The notes: a model not told the origin generated them from the letters alone. Counted from the first letter of the stretch, positions 8,314 through 16,580 are shown. The stretch: DNA of 32,844 nt from RGIG1959 sp045651865 (GCA_045651865.1 JAZRTC010000137.1:1-32844), one strand, 5' to 3'. A program made the numbers and translations.

Positions 8314-8340
8314 TTGTGAAAACTTTATCGATTTTCACAA
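8314..8340 (+). promoter_or_regulatory. Perfect 9-bp dyad upstream of the pfl promoter (possible redox operator)
   Basis: TTGTGAAAA and TTTTCACAA form perfect inverted 9-mers separated by 9 bases, ending 7 bases before the -35 box. The half-sites TTGTGAA/TTCACAA match those of the NADH-sensing repressor Rex, but the classical Rex site has about 4 bases between them and here there are 13. A CRP/FNR-like or other regulator is equally possible. Confidence 0.5.
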
Positions 8341-8347
8341 AAAAAAC

Positions 8348-8375
8348 TTGAATTTCTCGAAAAATCGTGTAGAAT
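8348..8375 (+). promoter_or_regulatory. Probable promoter of the pfl operon
   Basis: TTGAAT at 8348-8353, a 16-base spacer and TAGAAT at 8370-8375. The 5' leader to the start codon at 8457 would be about 75 bases. Confidence 0.6.
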
Positions 8376-8456
8376 ACTAGAGGGGGAAATAGGCGACAAA
8401 ATATAGCGTTTAGATACATGTCCCCACACAAGATACTCAAGACAGGAGCGATTACA

Positions 8457-10550
8457 ATGGCAAGAAATTACGAAGCATGGAGCGGCTTTGAAGGCGGCAC
8501 ATGGATCGAAGAAATCAATGTGCGCAGCTTTATTCGACATAACTACACCCCTTATGATGGGGATGAGAGCTTTTTGGTCGGTGCGACACAGGACACGAAA
8601 GACCTGTGGGATCAGGTTATGGATCTGACCATCAAAGAGCGCGAAGCAGGCGGCGTGCTGGATATGGATACCAAAATCATTTCCACCATCACATCTCACG
8701 GCCCCGGCTATCTTAACAAAGACAAGGAGCGCATCGTCGGCTTCCAGACGGACAAGCCCTTCAAGCGTTCCCTCCAGCCCTACGGCGGTATCCGTATGGC
8801 AGAGAAGGCCTGCGCCGACAACGGCTACAAGGTGGATGAGGAGATCAGCGAGTTCTTCAGCGTTCACCGCAAGACGCACAACGCGGGTGTGTTTGACGCG
8901 TACACTCCCGAAATGCGTGCATGCCGTTCCAGCCACATCATCACCGGTCTGCCCGACGCTTACGGCCGTGGCCGTATCATCGGTGACTACCGCCGTGTGG
9001 CGCTCTACGGTGTTGACCGCCTGATCGAAGATAAGGAAGAGCAAAAGCGCACCACCCGTTCGGCAATGTACTCTGAGGTTATCCGTAACCGTGAGGAGCT
9101 GTCCGAGCAGATCCGTGCTCTCCATCAGCTCAAGGAGATGGCGGCAAGCTACGGCTACGATATTTCGATGCCCGCGAAGGATACCAAAGAAGCTATCCAG
9201 TGGCTCTACTTTGCATACCTCGGCGCTGTCAAGGAGCAGAACGGTGCGGCAATGTCGCTCGGCCGTACTTCGACCTTCCTCGACATCTATGCTGAGCGCG
9301 ACCTGAAAAACGGCACCTACACCGAGGACGAGCTGCAAGAGATGGTGGATCACTTCATCATGAAGCTCCGCCTTGTCAAGTTTGCCCGTACTCCCGAATA
9401 CAATGCGCTGTTCTCGGGTGACCCGCAGTGGGTTACCGAGTCCATCGGTGGTGTCGCAATCGACGGCCGTCACATGGTCACCAAGATGTCCTACCGTTAT
9501 CTCCACACGCTTTCGAACCTCGGCGCTGCTCCCGAACCCAACCTCACCATTCTGTGGTCGGTTCGTCTGCCCGAAAACTTCAAGCGTTACTGCGCAAAGA
9601 TGTCCATCGAGACCTCGTCGCTGCAGTATGGGAACGACGACCTGATGCGCTTTACCCACGGCGATGACTACGCGATCGCGTGCTGCGTGTCGTCGATGCG
9701 CGTTGGTAAAGAGATGCAGTTCTTCGGCGCTCGTGCCAACCTTGCCAAGTGCTTGCTTTACGCGATCAACGGCGGTGTCGATGAGATCTCCGGCAAGCAA
9801 GTCGGTCCTGAGTACCGCCCGATCACTTCCGAATACCTCGATTACGATGAGGTTATGAAGAAGTACGACGCGATGATGCAATGGCTCGCGGGCGTGTATG
9901 TCAACACCTTGAATATCATCCACTATATGCACGACAAGTACTGCTATGAGAAGCTGCAGATGGCGCTTCACGACAAGAATGTCACCCGCTGGTTTGCAAC
10001 GGGCATTGCAGGTCTGTCGGTTGTCGCTGACTCTCTCTCCGCAATCAAGTATGCCAAAGTGCGTGTCATTCGCGATGCAAACGGCCTTGCGGTGGATTAC
10101 GAAGTGGAAGGCGATTTCCCGAAATACGGCAACGACGACGATCGCGTCGACGAGATCGCGCGCGACATCGTGCACATCTTTATGGAGCATATCCGCAAGA
10201 ACCACACCTACCGTGGCGGTATCCCCACCACCTCTATTCTGACCATCACCTCGAATGTTGTGTATGGTAAGGCAACCGGTTCTACGCCTGACGGCCGTAA
10301 GCGCGGCGAGGCATTTGCTCCGGGTGCCAACCCGATGCACCACCGTGACAGCAACGGTGCTGTTGCATCGCTCGCTTCGGTTGCGAAGCTCCCGTTCATT
10401 GATGCACAAGACGGCATTTCCAACACATTCTCCATCATCCCCGGTGCGCTGGGTAAAGACGATCGTGTCTTCTGCGGCGATATCGATGTGGATTGCGCAG
10501 GCGGTGCTTGCTCGACTCCCACGCTCTTCGAGGGACTTGACGCGGAGTAA
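8457..10550 (+). CDS. pflB: Formate C-acetyltransferase catalytic chain lacking its glycyl-radical domain
   Basis: The product has 697 residues. ATG 8457 is chosen over an upstream in-frame start because AGGAG (8444-8448) sits 8 bases before it and the following sequence matches the family N-terminus. It is the thioesterase-independent enzyme that splits pyruvate with CoA into acetyl-CoA and formate. The paired active-site cysteines are present in D-Y-A-I-A-C-C-V-S (Cys409, Cys410). The chain follows normal PflB up to G-I-S-N-T-F-S-I-I-P-G-A-L-G-K-D-D and then ends in a short unrelated Cys-containing tail (GDIDVDCAGGACS and a few more residues). The C-terminal ~60 residues of a standard PflB, including the radical glycine, are missing and are encoded by the next gene, 24 bases on. 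A full PflB is about 750 residues. Confidence 0.93.
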   Translation: MARNYEAWSGFEGGTWIEEINVRSFIRHNYTPYDGDESFLVGATQDTKDLWDQVMDLTIKEREAGGVLDMDTKIISTITSHGPGYLNKDKERIVGFQTDKPFKRSLQPYGGIRMAEKACADNGYKVDEEISEFFSVHRKTHNAGVFDAYTPEMRACRSSHIITGLPDAYGRGRIIGDYRRVALYGVDRLIEDKEEQKRTTRSAMYSEVIRNREELSEQIRALHQLKEMAASYGYDISMPAKDTKEAIQWLYFAYLGAVKEQNGAAMSLGRTSTFLDIYAERDLKNGTYTEDELQEMVDHFIMKLRLVKFARTPEYNALFSGDPQWVTESIGGVAIDGRHMVTKMSYRYLHTLSNLGAAPEPNLTILWSVRLPENFKRYCAKMSIETSSLQYGNDDLMRFTHGDDYAIACCVSSMRVGKEMQFFGARANLAKCLLYAINGGVDEISGKQVGPEYRPITSEYLDYDEVMKKYDAMMQWLAGVYVNTLNIIHYMHDKYCYEKLQMALHDKNVTRWFATGIAGLSVVADSLSAIKYAKVRVIRDANGLAVDYEVEGDFPKYGNDDDRVDEIARDIVHIFMEHIRKNHTYRGGIPTTSILTITSNVVYGKATGSTPDGRKRGEAFAPGANPMHHRDSNGAVASLASVAKLPFIDAQDGISNTFSIIPGALGKDDRVFCGDIDVDCAGGACSTPTLFEGLDAE

Positions 10551-10574
10551 TTCCAAAACAGGAGGTTTTCTACT

Positions 10575-10817
10575 ATGGCTGCAACTCAAAACCAAATCGA
10601 TAACTTGGTGTCCTTGCTTGACGGTTATGTTCAAAAAGGCGGTCACCACTTGAATGTTAATGTGTTCACCCGTGAGACTTTGCTTGACGCTCAGGCTCAC
10701 CCCGAGCGTTATCCCCAGCTGACGGTGCGCGTCAGCGGCTATGCGGTTAACTTTGTCAAGCTGACCAAGGAACAGCAGGACGAGGTTATCTCCCGTACCT
10801 TCCACGACGGATTCTAA
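10575..10817 (+). CDS. Stand-alone glycyl-radical domain subunit of pyruvate formate-lyase
   Basis: The product has 80 residues from an ATG with AGGAGG at 10560-10565 (9-base spacing), so it is translated independently. It corresponds to the C-terminal glycyl-radical domain of PflB: G-G-H-H-L-N-V-N-V-F, then Y-P-Q-L-T-V-R-V-S-G-Y-A-V-N-F, with Gly55 as the residue that would carry the radical. E. coli GrcA (YfiD) is a related spare-part subunit, but that one rescues damaged full-length PflB. Here the preceding gene has no such domain, so this protein should be an obligatory subunit. It lies between pflB and pflA and its stop is 4 bases before the activase ATG. Function confidence is high; the obligate role is inference. 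Confidence 0.92.
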   Translation: MAATQNQIDNLVSLLDGYVQKGGHHLNVNVFTRETLLDAQAHPERYPQLTVRVSGYAVNFVKLTKEQQDEVISRTFHDGF

Positions 10818-10821
10818 GTTG

Positions 10822-11568
10822 ATGAAGGGATTTATCCATTCCGTCGAAACCTTCGGTACAGTGGACGGCCCCGGTGTGCGTATGGTGGTATTCTTCCAAG
10901 GCTGCCCGATGCGCTGTCTGTATTGTCACAATCCCGACACTTGGGAAGCAAAACGCGGCACGCAAATGGATGCCGAGGAATTGATCGCACTGTACCGAAA
11001 AAACGAAGCCTTTTATTCCAAGGGTGGGCTGACCGTCACAGGCGGTGAGCCGCTCTTGCAGCTTCCGTTTCTGGTGGAACTGTTTGCGCTTGCCAAAGAG
11101 CATGGCATTCATACATGCCTTGACACCTCGGGCGCGACCTATCTGCCCGATCATGCCGAGCAGAGGGCGCTTTTGGATCGTTTGCTTCAAAACACCGATC
11201 TGGTGATGCTTGATATCAAACATATTGATCCTGAAAAGCACCGCCGACTCACAGGAATGGACAATGACCGTATACTTGCCTTTACGCGTCTTCTGGACGA
11301 AAAAGGCATCCCGCTGTGGATTCGTCATGTTGTAGTGGAAGGCTATACAGACGACCCTGCAGAGCTTGCCGCACTCGGGCGGTTTATCGGCTCGCTTCAC
11401 ATGGTGAAGGCGCTGGATGTTTTGCCGTACCACACAATGGGAACGGCGAAATATGAGAAGCTCGGCATCACCTATCCTCTGGAGGGTGTGCCGGCGCTTA
11501 CAAAGGAAGCCGCCGCTGTGGCGCGGGGATATATTCTGGAAGGTATACGCGAGGTAAGAACAAAATAA
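10822..11568 (+). CDS. pflA: Pyruvate formate-lyase activating enzyme (radical SAM)
   Basis: The product has 248 residues from ATG 10822; a TTG at 10819 would add one residue. The CxxxCxxC cluster motif is Cys28, Cys32, Cys35 in G-C-P-M-R-C-L-Y-C-H-N-P-D. The S-adenosylmethionine-binding G-G-E-P-L stretch and the family features T-F-G-T-V-D-G-P-G-V-R (about 10-20) and D-I-K-H are present. The enzyme uses a [4Fe-4S] cluster to abstract hydrogen from the glycine of its partner. Here that glycine is on the separate 80-residue protein encoded 4 bases upstream, so translational coupling of substrate and activase is likely. No strong separate ribosome-binding site is visible. Confidence 0.94.
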   Translation: MKGFIHSVETFGTVDGPGVRMVVFFQGCPMRCLYCHNPDTWEAKRGTQMDAEELIALYRKNEAFYSKGGLTVTGGEPLLQLPFLVELFALAKEHGIHTCLDTSGATYLPDHAEQRALLDRLLQNTDLVMLDIKHIDPEKHRRLTGMDNDRILAFTRLLDEKGIPLWIRHVVVEGYTDDPAELAALGRFIGSLHMVKALDVLPYHTMGTAKYEKLGITYPLEGVPALTKEAAAVARGYILEGIREVRTK

Positions 11569-11573
11569 AAAGT

Positions 11574-11608
11574 AACGGGCATCGCTCAAAGAGCGATGCC
11601 CGTTTTTT
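11574..11608 (+). terminator. Rho-independent terminator of the pfl operon
   Basis: AACGGGCATCGCTC at 11574-11587 pairs perfectly with GAGCGATGCCCGTT at 11591-11604 over an AAA loop, followed by T residues. Confidence 0.95.
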
Positions 11609-11719
11609 GTTATCCAATTGTCAACGGCGTGCCCTACGGCGATGCAACCCGTTGTCTGTGTTCGCTTCATTATATATCCCTTGCGGAATATTTGCAATAT
11701 ACTTGTCATGATTTGGTTA

Positions 11720-11748
11720 TTGTGTTTTTTTGCGCTTTATAGTATACT
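11720..11748 (+). promoter_or_regulatory. Probable promoter of acyltransferase gene
   Basis: TTGTGT at 11720-11725, a 17-base spacer and TATACT at 11743-11748, about 33 bases before the start codon. Confidence 0.55.
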
Positions 11749-11780
11749 ATTCCTAATACGGTGCAGAGGAGAAACTGAGA

Positions 11781-13073
11781 ATGGATGTGCAATACGGCAA
11801 AAAGCCTTATAATACAGCGAAATTCCCGATTCGGCAACCGCGGATTATGACCGCGCTTCTGGCGCTGGTCAGCCGCATCGCGATGCCGCGCGGGATCAAG
11901 TTTAAAATCGAAAAGATTGGCATGGACGGACTGAAACCGCCGTATATGCTGTTGTCCAATCACATGTATTTTGTGGATTTTCAGCTGTCGGCGATGGCGA
12001 CATTTCCGCATCGTGTCAATAATGTGGCAACGATCGACGGGTATTACCGCCGTCCGTGGTTGATGGAGCTTCTCGGTTGTATCTGCAAACGCAAATTCAC
12101 AACCGACCTGCATCTCATCCGTTCCATCCGTCATGTGTTGCAAAAGAACAAGGATGTGCTGTGCATGTACCCTGAGGCGCGGTATTCGCCCGTCGGCACC
12201 ACTGCCATTTTGCCCGATGCACTCGGCAAGATGATCAAGCTTGCCAAAGTCCCCGTGGTGGTGATGGTGCATCACGGCAACTATCTGCACACGCCGTTCT
12301 GGAATTATCGCAAGCCGCGTAAAGTGCCGCTGTATACGACGGTGACAAAGGTGCTATCGGCGGAGGAAGTGGCGGAAAAATCGGCGGAGGAGATCAACCG
12401 CATCGTGCGCGAAGCGATGGCGTATGATGAATACCGCTGGCAGCGCGAGCAAAACATCCGCATCACCGAAGGTTTCCGTGCCGAAGGCTTGCACAAGGTG
12501 CTGTATCAATGCCCTGCCTGCAAGACGGAGCATCAGATGGCATCGGAAGGAACAAAACTGTATTGCACCGCCTGCGGCAAGCAGTGGGAGATGGATGAAC
12601 TCGGCGTGTTGCACGCACTCTCGGGCGATACGGAGTTTTCGCACATTCCCGATTGGTATGAATGGCAACGAAGCGAGGTGCGTCGCGAGATTGAGGAAGG
12701 TCGCTATCACTTCGAGGATACCGTGGATGTCTATTCGTTGCCGCGTTGCTGGAAATTTGAGCATCTCGGTGAAGCGGTGCTGACCCATGACATCGAGAAT
12801 GGCTTTGCACTCAAAGGCACATACAAGGATCAGCCTTATGAGATCGAGCGCAAGCCCATCGGTATGTACGGTCTGCACATCGCATACGATTATTGCTATA
12901 TCAAGCCGCACGATTGTGTGGACATTTCTACCGACAACGATTCGTTTTATTGCTACCCGACAAAGCAGAATGTTGTCACCAAACTGTCCCTTGCCACAGA
13001 GGAACTTCACCGCCTTCACCGAGAGCGGCTGGAAGCAGAAAAAGCGACAAAAAAATCCCGCACACAGGTATAA
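11781..13073 (+). CDS. PlsC-like acyltransferase with embedded zinc ribbon
   Basis: The product has 430 residues; ATG 11781 follows AGGAG at 11767-11771. The N-terminal ~210 residues resemble the glycerol-3-phosphate/1-acylglycerol-3-phosphate acyltransferase superfamily. They include an N-H-x-x-x-x-D catalytic motif (His61, Asp66) and a M-Y-P-E-A-R-Y-S block (Glu132) where PlsC has F-P-E-G-T-R-S. A four-cysteine zinc ribbon follows (Cys244, Cys247, Cys262, Cys265). A further ~165 residues, rich in aromatic and acidic residues, are not assigned. No convincing transmembrane helix is visible, so it may be a peripheral membrane enzyme. The acyl donor and acceptor are unknown. It is monocistronic, with its own promoter and terminator. 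Confidence 0.78.
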   Translation: MDVQYGKKPYNTAKFPIRQPRIMTALLALVSRIAMPRGIKFKIEKIGMDGLKPPYMLLSNHMYFVDFQLSAMATFPHRVNNVATIDGYYRRPWLMELLGCICKRKFTTDLHLIRSIRHVLQKNKDVLCMYPEARYSPVGTTAILPDALGKMIKLAKVPVVVMVHHGNYLHTPFWNYRKPRKVPLYTTVTKVLSAEEVAEKSAEEINRIVREAMAYDEYRWQREQNIRITEGFRAEGLHKVLYQCPACKTEHQMASEGTKLYCTACGKQWEMDELGVLHALSGDTEFSHIPDWYEWQRSEVRREIEEGRYHFEDTVDVYSLPRCWKFEHLGEAVLTHDIENGFALKGTYKDQPYEIERKPIGMYGLHIAYDYCYIKPHDCVDISTDNDSFYCYPTKQNVVTKLSLATEELHRLHRERLEAEKATKKSRTQV

Positions 13074-13078
13074 TCAAT

Positions 13079-13109
13079 GAACACCGCATTTTTTAAATGC
13101 GGTGTTTTT
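13079..13109 (+). terminator. Rho-independent terminator
   Basis: ACACCGCATTT pairs perfectly with AAATGCGGTGT over a short T-rich loop and ends in a T5 run. Confidence 0.88.
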
Positions 13110-13130
13110 GTATGAAATCCGGAAGTTTTA

Positions 13131-13159
13131 TTGACGAATTTTAGGAAATATGCTACATT
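13131..13159 (+). promoter_or_regulatory. Probable promoter of GH26-like gene
   Basis: TTGACG at 13131-13136, a 17-base spacer and TACATT at 13154-13159 with an extended -10 TG at 13151-13152. It lies about 45 bases before the start codon. Confidence 0.6.
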
Positions 13160-13203
13160 TATATTGTTTGAATTTAACATTCCTTGGAAGAGGAGTTGGG
13201 ATT

Positions 13204-15816
13204 ATGAGAAAATGGCTCTCTCGTTTGCTGACGGTTGCCATTCTGGCAGGCAGTCTGTCGGTTGCAGGATCACTTTTACCCGCGGCGGCAGCCGTTGTCG
13301 GTGATGTGAACGGCGACGGTAATGTAGCGACTTACGATGCACGCATGTTGCTTTCGTCGCTGGTGTCGGGAGCTGAGTTGACTGCCGCGCAAAAAACAGC
13401 GGCGGATTATAACAGCGACGGCAAGATCAATACGACGGATGTCAAGATGATCTTGCGTGCGGCGATGAATACCGACCTCGGTACTCTGTCAACAGTCAGT
13501 CTGCTGGCACCGGATATGGATCTGTGGAACAATCCCGTTCAGCTGGTGCAAAACACCTACTGCACGGTAAAGCAAGCGGCGGCAACGCGCGGTGTCAATT
13601 TTGTCAATGTCACCGAGCAGGATTTGCAACCCGGTTATACCGGCTACAACCCGTATGCCAATCCCTATACCTGGCCGTATACCTCGCACGCGTACGACCA
13701 GCGGATTTTGGTACCTGCCGATGCGACGATTACATTTGATGTGACGGTTGCGTCCTCGGCGGCGAGCATCAATCTGTATCTCGGCGGTTCGCGCCCCGAT
13801 GTGGATCCCGACAATACCGCAATGAATATTCAGCTCAACTCCTTTATGTCGTCGTCGCTCGAGTACGGCTCGGGTGATCTGCCTACCGGTACATACAGCG
13901 GTACGATTTCGGTGGCATCGATTATCAATTCGGGCAGGGTGTCTGACAGTTGTATCGTGAACGGCAACCTCTGGATCAGCGGCATCAAGGTGTATGTAGT
14001 CGGCTATAACGGTGAAGCGGTGACGATCCGCAATCTCAGCGTCAATAAAGCCTATCAGACCACGCGTGATTTCAACCTTTCGGCGGATCCCTATAAAGTT
14101 ATCAAACCCGATTATGTATTTACAAGCGAAACGGCGGGGTTGCAGACCCTGACGGGCATCGAAGTGTACCAGAACGGCGAGCGCACGCTCAAAAACGCTT
14201 TCGATTATTCCGCCGACAATAAAAAGATCTACTATACCGAAACCGAAAAACGCATTATGAACTACACCGACGGCTATCAACTGGATATTCCGCTGGATTG
14301 GGAACCCGATTTCTCGCTGTCGGCGCTTCGTTCTCAATTTAAGTCGGATACCTGTGTGCTGACCGTTTCCAAGGAAGAGGAAAACCCTTACAGCGACTGG
14401 GAAACCTATCGCGATGAATGGCTCACACCGTACATCAGCAATGAGTCGTTCCTGTCCAACAACTATATGCGCTATACCCGCACCCCGATCGAATCGACGA
14501 CGCTGTTGTCGGGTTATACCGTATCGATCTATGACATCGCGATTGACTGGCAAGGCAAGATTGCAATGCCGTATTACAGCATCGCCATCATCCGCAAACA
14601 CTATACCTACGATACCTTCTATTTGCTTGTTCTTAAATCCGCTGTACCCACAGAAGGTATGATCGACCGTCTGGTTCGCAACTTCAAAGAAGGCGAGACA
14701 TTCGGCACGGCGGTCAATCCGCAGGGACAGTATGAGCGCATCATCCCCGAGAGTTGGAGTGCCGAGACGAAGGCGTATTACGAAAAACTCTGCAATCAGA
14801 ATACAACGGATTGGGGCTTCTTCTCCCACAGTATGGTCGAACCTGCTGACAGCAACTTCGGCTCGCGTTATGACTTCATTGTGTCCGAGCGAAACCGCAT
14901 TGAACAGGCCATCGGGTATGAGTACGATATCCTGCCGACCTATACACATATCGGCTGGGGCAACTACCTGATCCCGTTCCCGCTGGAGCAGGCAGAGGAG
15001 CTCGCGGGCGGCAACGGCTTCAACGGCAAGCCTGTCCTGCAGTTCACCTATCAGTACACCACCTCGAACAATACCAATCTGGCAAGTGTGACGCCGATCT
15101 ACAATGTGCTTCGCGGCGATTACGATGCTCATTTCCGTCAGCTTGCGCAGGATATCAAGACCTACGGCAAACCGATTCTGTTCCGCCTCAACAATGAGAT
15201 GAACACCGACTGGACGAGTTATTGCGGTCTTGTCTCGCTTCTGGATCCCGATATCTTCATACTGGGCTGGCAGTACCTGTACAACATCTTTGAGGAAGAA
15301 GGCGTTGATAACTGCATCTGGATCTTCAATCCGTTTACACCGACTACACCGTATTCTTCCTGGGGTGAGACGCTGTGCTATATGCCCGGCGCAGAATATG
15401 TGCAGATCCTCGGTCTGACCAACTATGAAATGGGCAACGGTTCGTCTGTTGCATCGTTCTATTCGGAATATACCGAGGTCTACAACAACAGCAAGGACAA
15501 TTTCGGCAATCTACCGTGGGTGATTTCGGAGTTTGCGTGCGGTGCAGGCGGCGAGAAGAGCTACAACTACACCTACGATTACTGGCAAAATACGACGCTT
15601 GGCAGAAATGCTTATTATCAATCGCAATATGTGTCGTATATGTTCTATTACCTGAACAACCGCGCGTCTTATCCGTTCTGCAAGAACATCAAAGCGGCGG
15701 TTTGGTTCAACCGTAATGACTATGTCCAACTCGACGGTGTCGATTATGTTATCAACTATCTCGAACTGACTCCCTCGGCGCTGAACGCCTTTAAGAACGG
15801 GCTCGCAGGACGATGA
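13204..15816 (+). CDS. Secreted GH26-like glycoside hydrolase with N-terminal dockerin
   Basis: The product has 870 residues. ATG 13204 is chosen because AGGAG (13191-13195) is 8 bases upstream and residues 1-30 then form a signal peptide ending in PAAAA. A dockerin follows immediately (about 31-90) with GDVNGDGNVATYDARMLL and DYNSDGKINTTDVKMIL repeats. Residues ~100-280 are beta-rich and may bind carbohydrate. The C-terminal ~320 residues look like clan GH-A, closest to family 26 (beta-mannanases and related enzymes). The likely acid/base is Glu665 in F-R-L-N-N-E-M-N and the likely nucleophile Glu776 in V-I-S-E-F. Their 111-residue separation fits GH26. Substrate is probably a mannan or another beta-glycan; this is inference. 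The N-terminal dockerin position is unusual. Confidence 0.78.
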   Translation: MRKWLSRLLTVAILAGSLSVAGSLLPAAAAVVGDVNGDGNVATYDARMLLSSLVSGAELTAAQKTAADYNSDGKINTTDVKMILRAAMNTDLGTLSTVSLLAPDMDLWNNPVQLVQNTYCTVKQAAATRGVNFVNVTEQDLQPGYTGYNPYANPYTWPYTSHAYDQRILVPADATITFDVTVASSAASINLYLGGSRPDVDPDNTAMNIQLNSFMSSSLEYGSGDLPTGTYSGTISVASIINSGRVSDSCIVNGNLWISGIKVYVVGYNGEAVTIRNLSVNKAYQTTRDFNLSADPYKVIKPDYVFTSETAGLQTLTGIEVYQNGERTLKNAFDYSADNKKIYYTETEKRIMNYTDGYQLDIPLDWEPDFSLSALRSQFKSDTCVLTVSKEEENPYSDWETYRDEWLTPYISNESFLSNNYMRYTRTPIESTTLLSGYTVSIYDIAIDWQGKIAMPYYSIAIIRKHYTYDTFYLLVLKSAVPTEGMIDRLVRNFKEGETFGTAVNPQGQYERIIPESWSAETKAYYEKLCNQNTTDWGFFSHSMVEPADSNFGSRYDFIVSERNRIEQAIGYEYDILPTYTHIGWGNYLIPFPLEQAEELAGGNGFNGKPVLQFTYQYTTSNNTNLASVTPIYNVLRGDYDAHFRQLAQDIKTYGKPILFRLNNEMNTDWTSYCGLVSLLDPDIFILGWQYLYNIFEEEGVDNCIWIFNPFTPTTPYSSWGETLCYMPGAEYVQILGLTNYEMGNGSSVASFYSEYTEVYNNSKDNFGNLPWVISEFACGAGGEKSYNYTYDYWQNTTLGRNAYYQSQYVSYMFYYLNNRASYPFCKNIKAAVWFNRNDYVQLDGVDYVINYLELTPSALNAFKNGLAGR

Positions 15817-15818
15817 AT

Positions 15819-15853
15819 AAAAAAACGCGGCGAATAGTTCGCCGCGTTTTTTT
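15819..15853 (+). terminator. Rho-independent terminator
   Basis: AAAACGCGGCGAA pairs perfectly with TTCGCCGCGTTTT over a TAG loop and is followed by more T residues. It starts within a few bases of the GH26-like stop codon. Confidence 0.95.
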
Positions 15854-15913
15854 GTATAAGAATTGTCAGTGTGCGGCATCCTTTGGGCAAACATAGAAAG
15901 GGATGACGGATAC

Positions 15914-16513
15914 ATGACTTTAAAACGGGGTATACGGGCGGTTTGCGCAGGGGTGATCGGATGTCTGTTGCTGTCTCTTTGCGGGTTTACAGCGCAATGT
16001 GAGGGGGTTAACGATCGCGTTTTGCGTCTCCATATTCTCGCGGCGTCCGACAGTGTCGAAGATCAGGCAATCAAACTCAAAGTGCGCGATGCAATTCTGG
16101 CAGAAGCGGGCGGTATGCTCGACGGGGTGATGAACACCGCGCTCGCCGAGAAACTTCTCGAAGATGCGTTGCCGCAAATTCAGGCAATTGCGCAGCGTGT
16201 GCTTGCACAGCACGGGACAGAGGATGCCGTGACCGTTGAGCTGTGCGATGCGTATTTCAACACGCGGCATTATGAACACATCACCCTTCCGGCGGGCGAG
16301 TACCGTGCTTTGCGCGTCGTGATCGGGGAAGGAAAGGGGCAGAACTGGTGGTGCATGGTGTTTCCGCCGATGTGCCTCTCCGGTGCGTGCGAAACGGACT
16401 GGGATGGCATCCTGACGCAGGAGCAGACCGATATTCTCACCAACTCCGCCCGTTATGAGGTGCGATTCAAAGTGGTGGAATGGATGACACAGCTTTGCGA
16501 ATGGATGGCATAG
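15914..16513 (+). CDS. spoIIR: Stage II sporulation protein R
   Basis: The product has 199 residues; ATG 15914 follows an AAAGGGA ribosome-binding site (15897-15903), and residues 5-29 then form a secretion signal. Family hallmarks are the R-L-H-I-L-A-A-S-D-S block followed by E-D-Q-x-I-K-L-K-V-R-D, and the late N-W-W-C-M-V-F-P-P-M-C-L motif. In Bacillus, SpoIIR is made in the forespore under sigma-F and exported to the intermembrane space. There it triggers SpoIIGA to process pro-sigma-E in the mother cell. I could not identify a convincing sigma-F promoter in the 60 bases before it. It is strong evidence that the organism is, or recently was, a spore former. Confidence 0.93.
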   Translation: MTLKRGIRAVCAGVIGCLLLSLCGFTAQCEGVNDRVLRLHILAASDSVEDQAIKLKVRDAILAEAGGMLDGVMNTALAEKLLEDALPQIQAIAQRVLAQHGTEDAVTVELCDAYFNTRHYEHITLPAGEYRALRVVIGEGKGQNWWCMVFPPMCLSGACETDWDGILTQEQTDILTNSARYEVRFKVVEWMTQLCEWMA

Positions 16514-16545
16514 CTATACAGCTGAAGTGATACCCATTACAAACC

Positions 16546-16580
16546 AAAGCGGAGCAGGAATTTTTCCTGCTCCGCTGCTT
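16546..16580 (-). terminator. Terminator between convergent spoIIR and metallophosphoesterase genes
   Basis: AGCGGAGCAGGAA at 16548-16560 pairs perfectly with TTCCTGCTCCGCT at 16564-16576. The T-rich tail (TTTGGTTTG) is on the minus strand, so it mainly serves the minus-strand gene but could stop transcription both ways. Confidence 0.82.

Noticed and set aside
8418..8456. Upstream start for pflB adding 13 residues
   Set aside because: No ribosome-binding site fits it, while AGGAG sits 8 bases before ATG 8457 and the resulting N-terminus matches the family.
8325..10805. 826-codon open frame on the minus strand
   Set aside because: Antisense to pflB and the radical subunit; a by-product of codon bias in the genuine genes.
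15854..15895. Sigma-F promoter for spoIIR
   Set aside because: A GGCAAACATA -10-like string is present, but its predicted start would fall inside the ribosome-binding site and no fitting -35 was found.
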